Shown piece by piece: positions 49,538 to 58,831 of a stretch of DNA of 64,000 nucleotides (the first letter of the stretch is position 1; every line of letters starts with the position of its first letter). The translations under genes and the position numbers were made by a program. Origin of the DNA: Streptomyces griseiscabiei (lineage in GTDB: Bacteria; Actinomycetota; Actinomycetes; Streptomycetales; Streptomycetaceae); the NCBI RefSeq assembly GCF_020010925.1, contig NZ_JAGJBZ010000002.1, positions 3,534,001 through 3,598,000 of the forward strand. The letters are read 5' to 3'. Under the pieces are notes generated by a model. That model did no database searches and was not told the DNA's origin. It saw only the letters and a program-made list of their open reading frames with translations.

Positions 49538-51118
49538 ATGCGCCAGACCCGTACCCGCGCGGTCCCCGTGACCGCGGCAGTCGCCATGACGGCCGTGCTC
49601 GCCGGCTGCACCACCACGGGATCCACGTCCGGAGACCCGAGCAGCGGCGGTGCCGCGAAGGCGACGAAGATCCGGACGACGATCGACGTACCGGCCGGCT
49701 TCGACCCGGCCAAGGCCCTGTCCCTGCCGGACTACCAACTCGCCCGGAACAGTTACGACACCCTCGTGCGCAAGGACGACGGCGGGCTCGTCGGCGGGCT
49801 CGCCACCAAGTGGAAGAGCACGCCCACCTCGGCCACGTTCACCCTGCGCACCGACGCCACCTGCGCCGACGGGACACCGATCACGCCGACGGTCGTCAAG
49901 GCGTCCCTCGACCGATACGCCGACCCGAAGACGGCGGCACCCGATCTCCCCACGGTCTTCGGCCCCGGCAACAAGGTGAAAGTGAGCGCCGACGACGCGG
50001 CGCGGACAGTGAGGATCACGCTCGCCAGGCCATGGGGCGACATGACCACGGGCCTGTCGATCGCGAGCACCGGCATCGTCTGCCCGGCGGGACTCAAGGA
50101 CCTCAAGGCCCTCGCCGCAGGCAAGGCCAAGGGCTCCCAGTCCGGCCCGTACCTCCTTCAGAAGTCCCAGTCCGGCGTCTCGTACGCGTACACCCTTCGC
50201 CCGGAGTACAAGGCATGGCCGGCCTGGCGCACGAAGATCCCCGGCAAGGTCGCCGCGACGATGGAGTACCTGGTCTCGGCCGACCCCACGGCGACCGGCA
50301 ACCTCGTCACGAGCGGCCAGCTGGACATCGGCAAGATCGACGCCTCCGGCATCCCGCGCTTCGACGGCGTGAACGGCCAGTCCGTGAGCGTCAGCCGGTT
50401 CTCCGACTTCTACCTGCTCTTCAACGAACGACCCGGCACGGTCTTCGCGGACGTCGCCACCCGCAGGGCGGTCGCCCAGGCCGTCGACCGCGCCGCCTTC
50501 ACCAAGGTCGTCTCGAAGGACACCGGTGAGCCGTCGACGATGTTCGTGCAGAAGAGCACCCCCTGCAACGACCCGGGCTCCTCCTTCCTCGTACCGACGG
50601 ACAAGGCCGCCGCCGCGGACGTCCTCAAGGGCAAGAAGATCCGCCTCGTCGGCCCCCAGGTCGTCGGGCCGGCCGGTGCCGGAAACCAGTACATCCAGGA
50701 GGCGCTGCGGGCCGCGGGCGCGGACGTCACCCTCGCCAACGTCGACGTCGGGGCCTGGGTCGGGACCGTGTTCGGCAAGCCCGACGCCTGGGACCTCACG
50801 GTCTTCGCCGACCTCAACTTCCTCGGCACCCTCGCCAACCCGCTCGGCCACTTCGTGGGCCCGACCGTCCCCGAAGGCGGCGGCAACCTCGGCGCGGTGA
50901 AGAACCCCGAGCTGGACAAGGCCTTCGCCCAGGGCGCCGAGGCCACCACCGAAGAGGCCCGCTGCGCCGCCTACCAGAAGGCCGCCAAGGCCATGATCTC
51001 GCAGGTGGACGCGGTGCCGCTGGTCAACGACCCGTTCATCTACGCCCTGCGCAAGGGCTTCAGCGCAACGATGCTCGGCGGCTCGCTCGACGACCCCATC
51101 CTGCGCATCACCGGCTGA
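49538..51118 (+). CDS. Oligopeptide-type ABC substrate-binding lipoprotein (family 5)
   Basis: A 526-aa lipoprotein with a clear lipobox (TAAVAMTAVLAGCTTTG, Cys about residue 25). The mature protein shows family-5 features: PDYQLARNSYDTLVRKDDGG, ATKWKSTPTSATFTLRTDAT and CADGTPITPTVVKASLDRYA, and FLLFNERPG-like and RRAVAQAVDRAAFTKVV segments. CAGGAGC precedes the ATG. It delivers a peptide or similar amide-type solute to the permeases downstream. The amidase in the same operon suggests the ligand is an amide. Confidence 0.92.
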   Translation: MRQTRTRAVPVTAAVAMTAVLAGCTTTGSTSGDPSSGGAAKATKIRTTIDVPAGFDPAKALSLPDYQLARNSYDTLVRKDDGGLVGGLATKWKSTPTSATFTLRTDATCADGTPITPTVVKASLDRYADPKTAAPDLPTVFGPGNKVKVSADDAARTVRITLARPWGDMTTGLSIASTGIVCPAGLKDLKALAAGKAKGSQSGPYLLQKSQSGVSYAYTLRPEYKAWPAWRTKIPGKVAATMEYLVSADPTATGNLVTSGQLDIGKIDASGIPRFDGVNGQSVSVSRFSDFYLLFNERPGTVFADVATRRAVAQAVDRAAFTKVVSKDTGEPSTMFVQKSTPCNDPGSSFLVPTDKAAAADVLKGKKIRLVGPQVVGPAGAGNQYIQEALRAAGADVTLANVDVGAWVGTVFGKPDAWDLTVFADLNFLGTLANPLGHFVGPTVPEGGGNLGAVKNPELDKAFAQGAEATTEEARCAAYQKAAKAMISQVDAVPLVNDPFIYALRKGFSATMLGGSLDDPILRITG

Positions 51119-51271
51119 CGGACGCGCCGTCCGGCCGCGGGGGAGACCCACGCGGCCGGACCCGAGCGTCCCGCAGGAGGAACCCCGCGCCGTTCCGGCG
51201 CCCTGCGCCCAGCCCTCCGCACCGAGCTCTCCGCACCGAGCCCCCAGCACCGTTCCGACAGGAGCCCCCTG

Positions 51272-52699
51272 GTGATCGACCCTTTCAGCACCGCCCAGCA
51301 GATCGCCGACCTCGTGCGCACGAAAGAGGTCAGCCCGGTGGAGGTGGCCGAGACCTACCTCGACCGCATCGAGCGGATCAATCCCGCCGTCAACGCCGTC
51401 GTCTGGCTCGACGCCGACGCCGTGCGCGCGGCGGCCGTCCGGGCCGAGCAGGCGGTACTGCGCGGCGATCCGCTCGGCCCGCTGCACGGTGTCCCCGTCC
51501 CCATCAAGGACCTCAACTCCGTCGCCGGACAGCCCAACACGATGTCCTCACTGGCGATCCGGGACACCCCGCGGACCGTCACGGACCCCGACGTCCAGCT
51601 TCTCCTCGACGCCGGCGCGATCCCCCTCGGCCGGACGAACTCACCGGAGTTCGGCGCCCTGACCGTCTCCGAGAACGCCCGGCACGGCAAGACACGCAAC
51701 CCGTGGAACCCGGCGCACACCTCCGGCGGGTCGAGCGGCGGCGCGTCGGCGGCCGTCGCGGCCGGGCTCGCCCCGGTGGCACACGCCTCCGACGGCGGCG
51801 GATCGATCCGGGTCCCGGCGTCCGTCACCGGCCTCGTGGGCCTCAAGCCGAGCCGGGGACGCGTACCCGCGCTCGTCAGGGGCTGGGAACACTCGACGAC
51901 CGAGGGCGCGATCACCCGCACCGTGCGCGACGCGGCCCTGATGCTCGACGTCATGGGCCGTGCCGACCGGCTCGCCTGGTACAGCGCGCCCGACCCGCGT
52001 CGCCCGTACATCGAGGAGGTCGGTGCCGATCCCGGGCGGCTGCGGATCGGCCTGCTCCTCGACGCGCCGACCGGGCTGCCGGTCGACGAGGAGTGCCGCA
52101 AGGCGGCGTTGACCGCCGCGCAGGCACTGCGCGACCTGGGGCACGACGTCGTCGAGGCCCGTCCGAGGATGTTCTCGTACGACGCCATCATGGGCTTCAC
52201 CTGGACCATCATCAGCGCCTCCACCTACGCCATCGAGGTCGACGATCCCGACGCGGTGGACCCCTACATCCGGCGCCGCCGCGAGACCGCCCTCGAGGTC
52301 ACCGCGGGCGACTACGCGCGGACGGCGGCGCGTCTGCAGGCCGAGTCACGCGATGTGGTCGCCCAGTGGGGCAGGGACTTCGACGTCCTCCTCACCCCGA
52401 CCACGGCGGTCGTGGCGCCGCCGGTCGGCCCCGTGTACGACGAGGCGAACTCCGACCCGGACGGCCCGCGGGCCACCGAGACCCGGATGGTCTCGTTCAC
52501 CGCGTTCGTCAACATCGCCGGGCTGCCCGCCGTCTCGCTGCCCGTCCACACGACCGCGGACGGACTGCCGGTCGGCGCGCAACTCGTCGGCGCGCCCTAC
52601 GACGAGGCGACGCTGCTGCGTCTGTCCGCCCAGCTCGAACCGCTGTTCCGCTGGCACGAGCGGCACCCGGACGACGCGGCACTCGCGGGGGCGCTGTGA
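51272..52699 (+). CDS. Amidase-signature-family amidohydrolase
   Basis: A 475-aa cytoplasmic enzyme. The Ser-Ser-Lys triad is Lys79 (VPVPIKDLNS), Ser154 in TSGGSSGGASAA and nucleophile Ser178 in SDGGGSIRVPAS; the spacings (75 and 24 residues) match the family. The C-terminal LPAVSLPVHTTADGLPVGAQ is the usual ending motif. It starts at GTG after CAGGAG and ends overlapping the permease start (GTGA). It probably cleaves an amide or peptide brought in by the importer around it. Confidence 0.94.
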   Translation: MIDPFSTAQQIADLVRTKEVSPVEVAETYLDRIERINPAVNAVVWLDADAVRAAAVRAEQAVLRGDPLGPLHGVPVPIKDLNSVAGQPNTMSSLAIRDTPRTVTDPDVQLLLDAGAIPLGRTNSPEFGALTVSENARHGKTRNPWNPAHTSGGSSGGASAAVAAGLAPVAHASDGGGSIRVPASVTGLVGLKPSRGRVPALVRGWEHSTTEGAITRTVRDAALMLDVMGRADRLAWYSAPDPRRPYIEEVGADPGRLRIGLLLDAPTGLPVDEECRKAALTAAQALRDLGHDVVEARPRMFSYDAIMGFTWTIISASTYAIEVDDPDAVDPYIRRRRETALEVTAGDYARTAARLQAESRDVVAQWGRDFDVLLTPTTAVVAPPVGPVYDEANSDPDGPRATETRMVSFTAFVNIAGLPAVSLPVHTTADGLPVGAQLVGAPYDEATLLRLSAQLEPLFRWHERHPDDAALAGAL

Positions 52700-53727
52700 G
52701 CGCCGGGTCCGCGGTCCCGACCGGGCCGCTGTCCGCCGCCCCTGTCCGGCGCGCTCCCCGACTGCGGCTGAGCGGAGGCTGGGCCGGGTTCGCCGTCCGC
52801 CGGGCGGGCGGGCTGCTGATGTCCATGCTGCTGCTCGTCCTCGTGACGTTCCTCATCGTGCCCCTGCTGCCCGGGGATCCGGCCCGCGCGATCGCCGGCA
52901 CCAACTCGTCCCCGGCCACGCTCGCGGCGATACGCGAACGACTGGGCCTCGACGAGCCGCTGGCCACGCGGTTCGTCCACTACCTCGGCGACATCGCGTC
53001 CGGACGGCTCGGCACCTCGTTCCGGTTCGACACCCCGGTCGCGGACATCGTCGCGACCCGGTTGCCGTACACCGTCCAGCTCGTCATCCCGGCCGTCCTG
53101 CTCTCCCTGGTCATCGCCGTCCCGCTGGGCATGACCGTCGGTGTCCTCACCCGTGACGGACGCCGCCGCCGGCTCGGCGTCCTGTTCGGCACGGTCGCCG
53201 GGTTCCTCGCGTCGGCACCGGTCTACGTCGTCGCGACCCTCCTCATCGTCCTGTTCTCCATCAGCCTCGGGCTGCTGCCGTCCGGCGGCGCCACGACACC
53301 GAGCGCGCTCGTCCTGCCGATCGCCGCGCTCTGCGTCGGCCCGGCCTTCGCCATCGCCCGGGTCGTCCGGCAGGAGACGGCCTCCGTCCTCGCCCAGGAC
53401 TACATGAGGACCGCGCGCGGCCACCGCCTGGGAGCCGTACGTCTCCACCTGCGCCACGCGCTGCCCAACCTGGTGACGAGTGTCCTCACCCTGAGCGGAC
53501 TCGTCCTCACGTCCCTGCTCGGCGGGACGATCATCCTGGAGAACGTCTTCACCTATCCAGGGCTCGGCACCGAGGTCGTCCAGGCGATCATCTACAAGGA
53601 CTATCCGGTGATCCAGGGCATCATCCTCGTCGTCGGCATGCTCGCCCTCCTCGTCAACCTCCTCGTGGACGTCGTCCTCGGGATCGTCGACCCCCGCACG
53701 CTCGAGGGAGGTCGTCGTGGCCACTGA
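52696..53727 (+). CDS. OppB/DppB-type ABC permease
   Basis: A 343-aa inner-membrane permease, GTG start overlapping the amidase stop. Six membrane helices are visible (LLMSMLLLVLVTFLIVPLLP; LVIPAVLLSLVIAVPLGMTV; and others). The cytoplasmic EAA-type loop is RTARGHRLGAVRLHLRHALP. The N-terminus has a 35-residue extension of low complexity. It pairs with the permease half of the next, fused protein. Confidence 0.92.
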   Translation: MSAGSAVPTGPLSAAPVRRAPRLRLSGGWAGFAVRRAGGLLMSMLLLVLVTFLIVPLLPGDPARAIAGTNSSPATLAAIRERLGLDEPLATRFVHYLGDIASGRLGTSFRFDTPVADIVATRLPYTVQLVIPAVLLSLVIAVPLGMTVGVLTRDGRRRRLGVLFGTVAGFLASAPVYVVATLLIVLFSISLGLLPSGGATTPSALVLPIAALCVGPAFAIARVVRQETASVLAQDYMRTARGHRLGAVRLHLRHALPNLVTSVLTLSGLVLTSLLGGTIILENVFTYPGLGTEVVQAIIYKDYPVIQGIILVVGMLALLVNLLVDVVLGIVDPRTLEGGRRGH

Positions 53728-55573
53728 CACGACCGTGCGCCGGTGGCGCCGCAACCCGTCGCTGCTGTCCGGCGCGGTGATCCTCGGACTGCTCCTCGTC
53801 GTCGCCCTCGTGGCCCCGCTGCTGCTGAGCGGCTCCGCCGAGACCCTCACGGACGACGCCCGGCTCGGGCCCGACGCCGAACATCTCCTCGGCACCGACG
53901 CCTTCGGCCGGGACGTCCTCGCCCGGGCGCTCGTCGCGACCCGGCTCACGCTGCTCATGGCCGCCGCCGCCACCGCCGCGTCGTTCGTCGTCGGCGTCGC
54001 GCTCGGCGCGCTGGTCCACCTCGCACCCGGGTGGCTGCGCGAGACCAGCCTGCGGCTCATCGACTCGGCGGTGGCCTTCCCCTCGCTCGTCCTCGCCCTC
54101 GTCATCGCGGCGGTGCTCGGACCGGGCACGGGGTCCGCGATCGTCGCGATCGCCGTCGCGGGCGTCCCCGGATTCGCACGGCTGACGGCGAACCTCGCCG
54201 CGACCGTCGCCGACAAGGACTACGTGCTCACCGCGCGCCTGCTCGGCGTTCCCGGCCTGCGCATCCTGGGCCGGCACGTCCTGCCGAACATCAGCGGGCC
54301 GCTGCTGGTGCTCCTCAGTTCGAGCTTCACCCTGTCCCTGCTCGACATCAGCAGTCTGTCGTTCGTCGGCCTCGGTGTGCAGAACCCGCAGTACGACTGG
54401 GGCCGGCTGCTCAACGAGGCGCTGCCGTCGATCTTCGCGCAGCCGTCGCTCGTCCTCGCTCCGTCGATCATGCTCATCGTCACCGGCGTGGGCGCCATGC
54501 TCCTCGGAGACGGCGTGGCCTCGCTCGTCGACCCGCGAACCCGCGGCACGGCGCCCGCGTCGACCGGGACGGCGGACACGGCGGACACGGCGGACACGGC
54601 GGCGACGGCCGCTCCGGCGCGGGCGCTTCAGGCGTCGGGCGTTACGGGGGCGGGAGCGGGAGCCGGTACGGAGCCGGACGGCCTGCTGAACGTCGCCGGG
54701 CTGACCGTACGGGCCGGTGACCGGACACTCGTCGACGACGTGTCGTTCACCATCGGGGCCGGCCGGATCGTCGGCCTCGTCGGGGAGTCGGGCTCGGGCA
54801 AGTCCACCATCGCCATGGCGGTCGCGGGCCTGCTCCCCGAGGGGGTGCGGGCGAACGCGGCACGCCTTTCCCTCGACGACCTCGACCTGCTGGGCACACC
54901 GCCGGAGCGACGCCTCGCGACCGAGATCGGCATCGTCTACCAGGACCCGATCGGCACGTTCAACCCCGCGCTGCGGCTCGGTACCCAGCTCACCGAGGTG
55001 GCCCGCGTGCATCAGGGGACGCCCCGGCGTCAGGCCGCCCGGGACATGGTCCGCGCCCTGGCCGACATCCACGTCACCGAGCCCGAGCGGCGGCTGCGCC
55101 AGCACCCGCACGAGCTGAGCGGCGGCATGCTCCAGCGCGCCTCGATCGCCTCCGCGATGACGACGAACCCGCGGCTGCTCATCGCCGACGAGCCGACGAC
55201 GGCCCTCGACGTCACCGTCCAGGCGGAGGTGCTGCGGCAGTTCCGGCGCATCAACCGCGAGCACGGTACGGCGATGCTGTTCATCTCGCACGACATCGGC
55301 GTGGTCGGCGTGCTCTGCGACACCGTCCTGGTGCTCCACGGCGGCCGGGTCGTCGACCGGACGACGGGCGCCGACCTGCGCCGGGGGACGGTCACCCATC
55401 CGTACACCCGCGCGTTGCTCGCGGCGACGCCCGCCGCGGTGGAGGCCGGCGGAACACTCAGCGCGGTCCGGTGGGCGGCCGACGCGCAGGCGGCGCAGCC
55501 GAACCAGACGCCGCCGGACGACCTTTTCGACAAGGCCGCGGACCGCCCCCCGGCCGCGGAAGGGAGCCGCTGA
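53717..55573 (+). CDS. Fused OppC-type permease and OppD-type ATPase
   Basis: A 618-aa fusion. Residues 1 to about 275 are a DppC/OppC permease (RRNPSLLSGAVILGLLLVVA, GTDAFGRDVLARALVATRLT, and ARLLGVPGLRILGRHVLPNI as the EAA loop). A Thr/Ala/Asp-rich linker with tandem units (TADTADTADTA, about 288-298) follows. Residues about 320-618 are an ATPase: Walker A GLVGESGSGKSTIAMAV, signature ELSGGMLQRASIAS, Walker B LLIADEPTTALD, switch His FISHDIGV. The fusion saves a separate ATPase subunit and is known in some actinobacteria. Its start overlaps the upstream permease by 11 nt. Confidence 0.93.
   Translation: MATDTTVRRWRRNPSLLSGAVILGLLLVVALVAPLLLSGSAETLTDDARLGPDAEHLLGTDAFGRDVLARALVATRLTLLMAAAATAASFVVGVALGALVHLAPGWLRETSLRLIDSAVAFPSLVLALVIAAVLGPGTGSAIVAIAVAGVPGFARLTANLAATVADKDYVLTARLLGVPGLRILGRHVLPNISGPLLVLLSSSFTLSLLDISSLSFVGLGVQNPQYDWGRLLNEALPSIFAQPSLVLAPSIMLIVTGVGAMLLGDGVASLVDPRTRGTAPASTGTADTADTADTAATAAPARALQASGVTGAGAGAGTEPDGLLNVAGLTVRAGDRTLVDDVSFTIGAGRIVGLVGESGSGKSTIAMAVAGLLPEGVRANAARLSLDDLDLLGTPPERRLATEIGIVYQDPIGTFNPALRLGTQLTEVARVHQGTPRRQAARDMVRALADIHVTEPERRLRQHPHELSGGMLQRASIASAMTTNPRLLIADEPTTALDVTVQAEVLRQFRRINREHGTAMLFISHDIGVVGVLCDTVLVLHGGRVVDRTTGADLRRGTVTHPYTRALLAATPAAVEAGGTLSAVRWAADAQAAQPNQTPPDDLFDKAADRPPAAEGSR
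54574..54602 (+). repeat. GCGGACACG tandem repeat in the fusion linker
   Basis: Three units of GCGGACACG encode the repeated Thr-Ala-Asp stretch between the permease and ATPase halves. It may vary in copy number by slippage. Confidence 0.7.
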
Positions 55574-56391
55574 TGTCCGCCACCGCCACACCGGACCCGC
55601 AGGGGGCCGACCCGCTGCTGCGCGTCGAGGATCTCACCGTCGAACTCGGCCACGGCGTCGCGGCCCGCAGGGTGCTCAAGGGGATCTCGTTCGAGATCCC
55701 CCGGGGCAGCACCCTCGCCCTCGTCGGCGAGTCCGGGTCGGGCAAGACGACGCTCGCGCGGACACTCGTCGGCGTCCACCGGCCGTCGAGCGGCCGGATC
55801 CTCGTCGACGGCGCCCCGCTGCGCACCTCGCGCGGACGGGCGGGAGCCACGACGGTCCAGATGATTCCGCAGGACCCGTACTCCTCGTTCGACCCGCGGC
55901 GCACCGTCGCGCAGTCGCTCGCCGAGGCACTTGATCCGATTCGGGCCAGGGTCAAACCGGTCCGGACCCGGATCGCCGAGCTGCTCGTCCAGGTGAGCCT
56001 CGATCCTGACACCATGGACCGCTACCCGCACGAGTTCTCCGGCGGCCAACGGCAGCGGCTGGCGATCGCGCGGGCCCTCGCACCGCGTCCCCGGTTCGTC
56101 ATCGCCGACGAGATCACCTCGGCCCTCGACCTGACGACCCAGGCCGAGATCCTCAACCTGCTCGCCGATCTGCGCCGCCGGCTCTCGCTGACGATGCTGT
56201 TCATCTCGCACGACCTGGCCGTCGTCCGGCACGTGAGCGACACGGTCGCGGTCCTGCTCCACGGCGACCTCGTCGAACTCGGCCCGACCGGCACCACCTT
56301 CGCGAAACCGAACCACCCGTACACCGCCCAACTCCTCGCGTCCGTCCCCGGCGACCCGAGGTTCCGCCTCGACGAACCCGCCGCGACGTGA
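55573..56391 (+). CDS. OppF-type ABC ATPase
   Basis: A 272-aa ATPase whose ATG overlaps the previous stop (TGATG). Walker A is LALVGESGSGKTTLARTLVG, the Q-loop is MIPQDPYSSFDPRRTVAQSL, the signature is FSGGQRQRLAIARAL, Walker B is FVIADEITSALDL and the switch His is LFISHDLAVVR. The oligopeptide-type C-terminal tail is short here. It completes the importer with the fused protein. Confidence 0.94.
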   Translation: MSATATPDPQGADPLLRVEDLTVELGHGVAARRVLKGISFEIPRGSTLALVGESGSGKTTLARTLVGVHRPSSGRILVDGAPLRTSRGRAGATTVQMIPQDPYSSFDPRRTVAQSLAEALDPIRARVKPVRTRIAELLVQVSLDPDTMDRYPHEFSGGQRQRLAIARALAPRPRFVIADEITSALDLTTQAEILNLLADLRRRLSLTMLFISHDLAVVRHVSDTVAVLLHGDLVELGPTGTTFAKPNHPYTAQLLASVPGDPRFRLDEPAAT

Positions 56392-56504
56392 ATCGACCGG
56401 ACACCGGTACGACTTCCGGCCGCCGACCGGCCCCTGCCGGCCGGACATGACGGTGGGGCGGCACCAGGCCGCCCCACCGAACCCCCGTTGCCCGATCGGC
56501 TCGC

Positions 56505-57992
56505 TCAGCGCAGGAGCGCGCCGAAGTGGGCGCCCGTGGCGGGCGCCGAGAGGTCGCCGGCGCCGAAGGCGAGGGACGACGTGGCCGTGAGGCCGGTCGC
56601 CGTGCCGCGCAGCACCCAGACCGCGCCGTTCCAGCCGTTCTCGGCCGGGGAACCGGCCGCGAGGTCGGCGTGGCCGTCACCGTCGACGTCCAGCAGCGCG
56701 CTGCTCGCGCCGAACTGGTCGTCGTTCTCGGCGACTCCGGGTACTCCGGCGGTGTCCTGGTGGAAGGTCTGCGTACCGGCGCCCGTGACACCGGAGGCGC
56801 TGCCCGGGACCAGGGCGACGGACCCGGCGTCGGTGATGTCGCCGATGTCCTCGCCCGGGATGCCGAGCGCGATGTCGCCGAAGCCGTCACCGTTGACGTC
56901 CGCCACCGAGACCGTGGAGCCGATCCCGTCGCCCTCCTCCTCCACGCCGGGGAAGCCGGGCAGGTCCTGGTCGAAGGTCTGTACGCGCTCCCCGGACAGG
57001 CCGGAGGCCGACCCGAACGCGATCTGGACCTTGCCGCCGTTCCAGTAGTTGCCCACCACGACGTCGTCGAACCCGTCGTTGTTCACGTCCCCGATGCCGG
57101 TGCCCGTACCGGTCGCCGTGCCGTCCGCAGGGACCCAGCCGCTGGTGAAGCCCGTGCCGCCGCCGCCGAGGAACAGACGGTTGCCCCACTGGCCGTCGCC
57201 CGCGTACTTCCAGGCGACGATGTCGTCCTTGCCGTCGCCGTTGACGTCGCCGGTCCGGGTGGAGCGGATGGGCCCGCTGATCGAGTCGCCGTCCTCCTGG
57301 CAGCCGCCGTTGGTGGCGCAGGACGCGTCGCCCGCGTCGTAGCCCCACCAGTCGGCCTTGTCCAGCAGCGGCAGGGTGGCAGTGGGCTGTCCGGCACGGG
57401 TGACCGGGCCCTTCCACACGGTGGCGTCACCGCTCGCCGGGTCGTCGCCCGCACCGGACAGGTAGGAGAACAGGGCGAGGTCCGTCTTGCCGTCGCCGTC
57501 GAAGTCGCCGGTCGTGGGGGACTGCCCGTACCCGGGTACGGCCGTGCCGCCGGTGAGTCCGGAGGCGGAGCCCCAGAGGATGACGGAGCCGGGACTGCCG
57601 CCCGAGACCACCAGGTCGCTGAAGCCGTCGCCGTCCAGGTCACCCTTGGAGAAGTTGGTCCCGAAACGCTGGTTCGCGGTGGCGGAGCCGGGAACGCCGC
57701 TGGTGGAGCGGCTGACAAGCTTCCTGTTGGCGGCGGAGACCCCATCGGCGGAGCCGTACATGACGGCCACGTAGCCCGCCTTGGCCTTGCCGGAGATGGT
57801 GGCGTCCGGAGCCGACACGACCAGGTCGGCGTATCCGTCGCCGTTGAAGTCGTCCTGCGTGTCCGCGGACCCGGTGGCCGCCAGCGCCGGGCCCCCGGTG
57901 AGAGCCACGGCGCCGAATCCTCCGGCGAGCAGCACCGCGGCTGCCAGGGGTGCGGTGAGCGCGGTACGGGTTCGGCGGTGTGCTCGGGACAT
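56505..57992 (-). CDS. Secreted FG-GAP (integrin alpha-like) repeat protein
   Basis: A 495-aa exported protein with a Sec signal (RTRTALTAPLAAAVLLAGGF, cleavage near ALAATGSA). It has seven Ca2+-binding DxNxDG-type loops (DDFNGDGYADL, GDLDGDGFSDL, GDFDGDGKTDL, GDVNGDGKDDI, GDVNNDGFDDV, ADVNGDGFGDI and LDVDGDGHADL), the mark of a seven-bladed beta-propeller. Many actinobacteria secrete such proteins; no enzyme domain is seen. It is convergent with the importer operon and may be a cell-surface binding or adhesion protein. Confidence 0.9.
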   Translation of the reverse strand: MSRAHRRTRTALTAPLAAAVLLAGGFGAVALTGGPALAATGSADTQDDFNGDGYADLVVSAPDATISGKAKAGYVAVMYGSADGVSAANRKLVSRSTSGVPGSATANQRFGTNFSKGDLDGDGFSDLVVSGGSPGSVILWGSASGLTGGTAVPGYGQSPTTGDFDGDGKTDLALFSYLSGAGDDPASGDATVWKGPVTRAGQPTATLPLLDKADWWGYDAGDASCATNGGCQEDGDSISGPIRSTRTGDVNGDGKDDIVAWKYAGDGQWGNRLFLGGGGTGFTSGWVPADGTATGTGTGIGDVNNDGFDDVVVGNYWNGGKVQIAFGSASGLSGERVQTFDQDLPGFPGVEEEGDGIGSTVSVADVNGDGFGDIALGIPGEDIGDITDAGSVALVPGSASGVTGAGTQTFHQDTAGVPGVAENDDQFGASSALLDVDGDGHADLAAGSPAENGWNGAVWVLRGTATGLTATSSLAFGAGDLSAPATGAHFGALLR

Positions 57993-58525
57993 ACGTGAGC
58001 CTTTCGAGTCGGTCGGTTCTGCACGCGGAAGGCCGCGTTCAGTGGGTACGACTCGAGCCGGGCGATGCCAGTTGTACGTCCCCATGTCATGGATTCGTAA
58101 CCGAGGAGACAGGTGTGGCGCTGAACTCTCTTGGTTTCACGGGGAGTTCAGCGCCTGTCACCGTCGGCCTACCGGATCGCCCCGACCCACTCGGGGTGGT
58201 CGATCTCGCTTCACCGCCCACGCCCTGCTCGCCGCCCACCCGGGCCGACCTCGTCGAACACCTCGCCGACCACGACCGGGTACCCCGCGAGAGCCCTGAA
58301 CGCTCACACCACCACCAAGGGACAGTTGCTGGACCTCTCCTGGCCGAGCGGATCGGTTCGAGTGTGCCGTGGTGACCCACCCGGGACCACGGGGGCCGGC
58401 CTCTGCGGTGGACCTGCGGGAAGCATCGCGATCGGCTCGTCCGTCGTCGGGCTGCCCGCCCAGGTGTACGCCCCGGCGGCCGTTCCGGTGGCCGTGTCAG
58501 CGGCTGCTCCGTCTCCGTCCGGGTC
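57993..58525. other. Gene-free 0.53-kb region with a strong hairpin
   Basis: No gene could be supported. GGCGCTGAACTC (58117-58128) and GAGTTCAGCGCC (58144-58155) form a 12-bp inverted repeat with a 15-nt loop, which may end transcripts coming from the minus-strand operon above. Confidence 0.4.
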
Positions 58526-58831
58526 TCAGAGCGGGACGGCCGGTGTCAGTACGCGGTTGGTCTGGCGAACGAGGAGGTCCCTGACCTGGTGGCGGAAGCG
58601 GGCGAAGTCGGGGTCGGTGGCCAGTTCGGCGCGCCGCCCGGCGCGGTCGGCGTGGCTCTCGTAGCCCCAGAGGTAGACCAGTGTGTTCAGCTCGCCCACC
58701 TCGGTGGTGTAGAAGCCGAGGAGGTTGCCGAGGATGCGGGTCTGGGGCTCCCGGCCCAGCTCGGCCCACAGGCGGGCGTACTCGGCTGCGGCACCCGGCT
58801 TGACCAGGTACTCGCGTTCTTCCACGATCAC
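58526..58831 (-). CDS. NIPSNAP-family protein
   Basis: A 101-aa ferredoxin-like alpha+beta barrel protein of the NIPSNAP type (VEEREYLVKPGAAAEYARLW, VGELNTLVYLWGYESHADRA, YLWxYxxxxxR pattern). Its GTG overlaps the monooxygenase stop (GTGA), so it ends the catabolic operon. In such operons these small proteins often accompany monooxygenases; their chemistry is mostly unknown. Confidence 0.88.
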   Translation of the reverse strand: MIVEEREYLVKPGAAAEYARLWAELGREPQTRILGNLLGFYTTEVGELNTLVYLWGYESHADRAGRRAELATDPDFARFRHQVRDLLVRQTNRVLTPAVPL

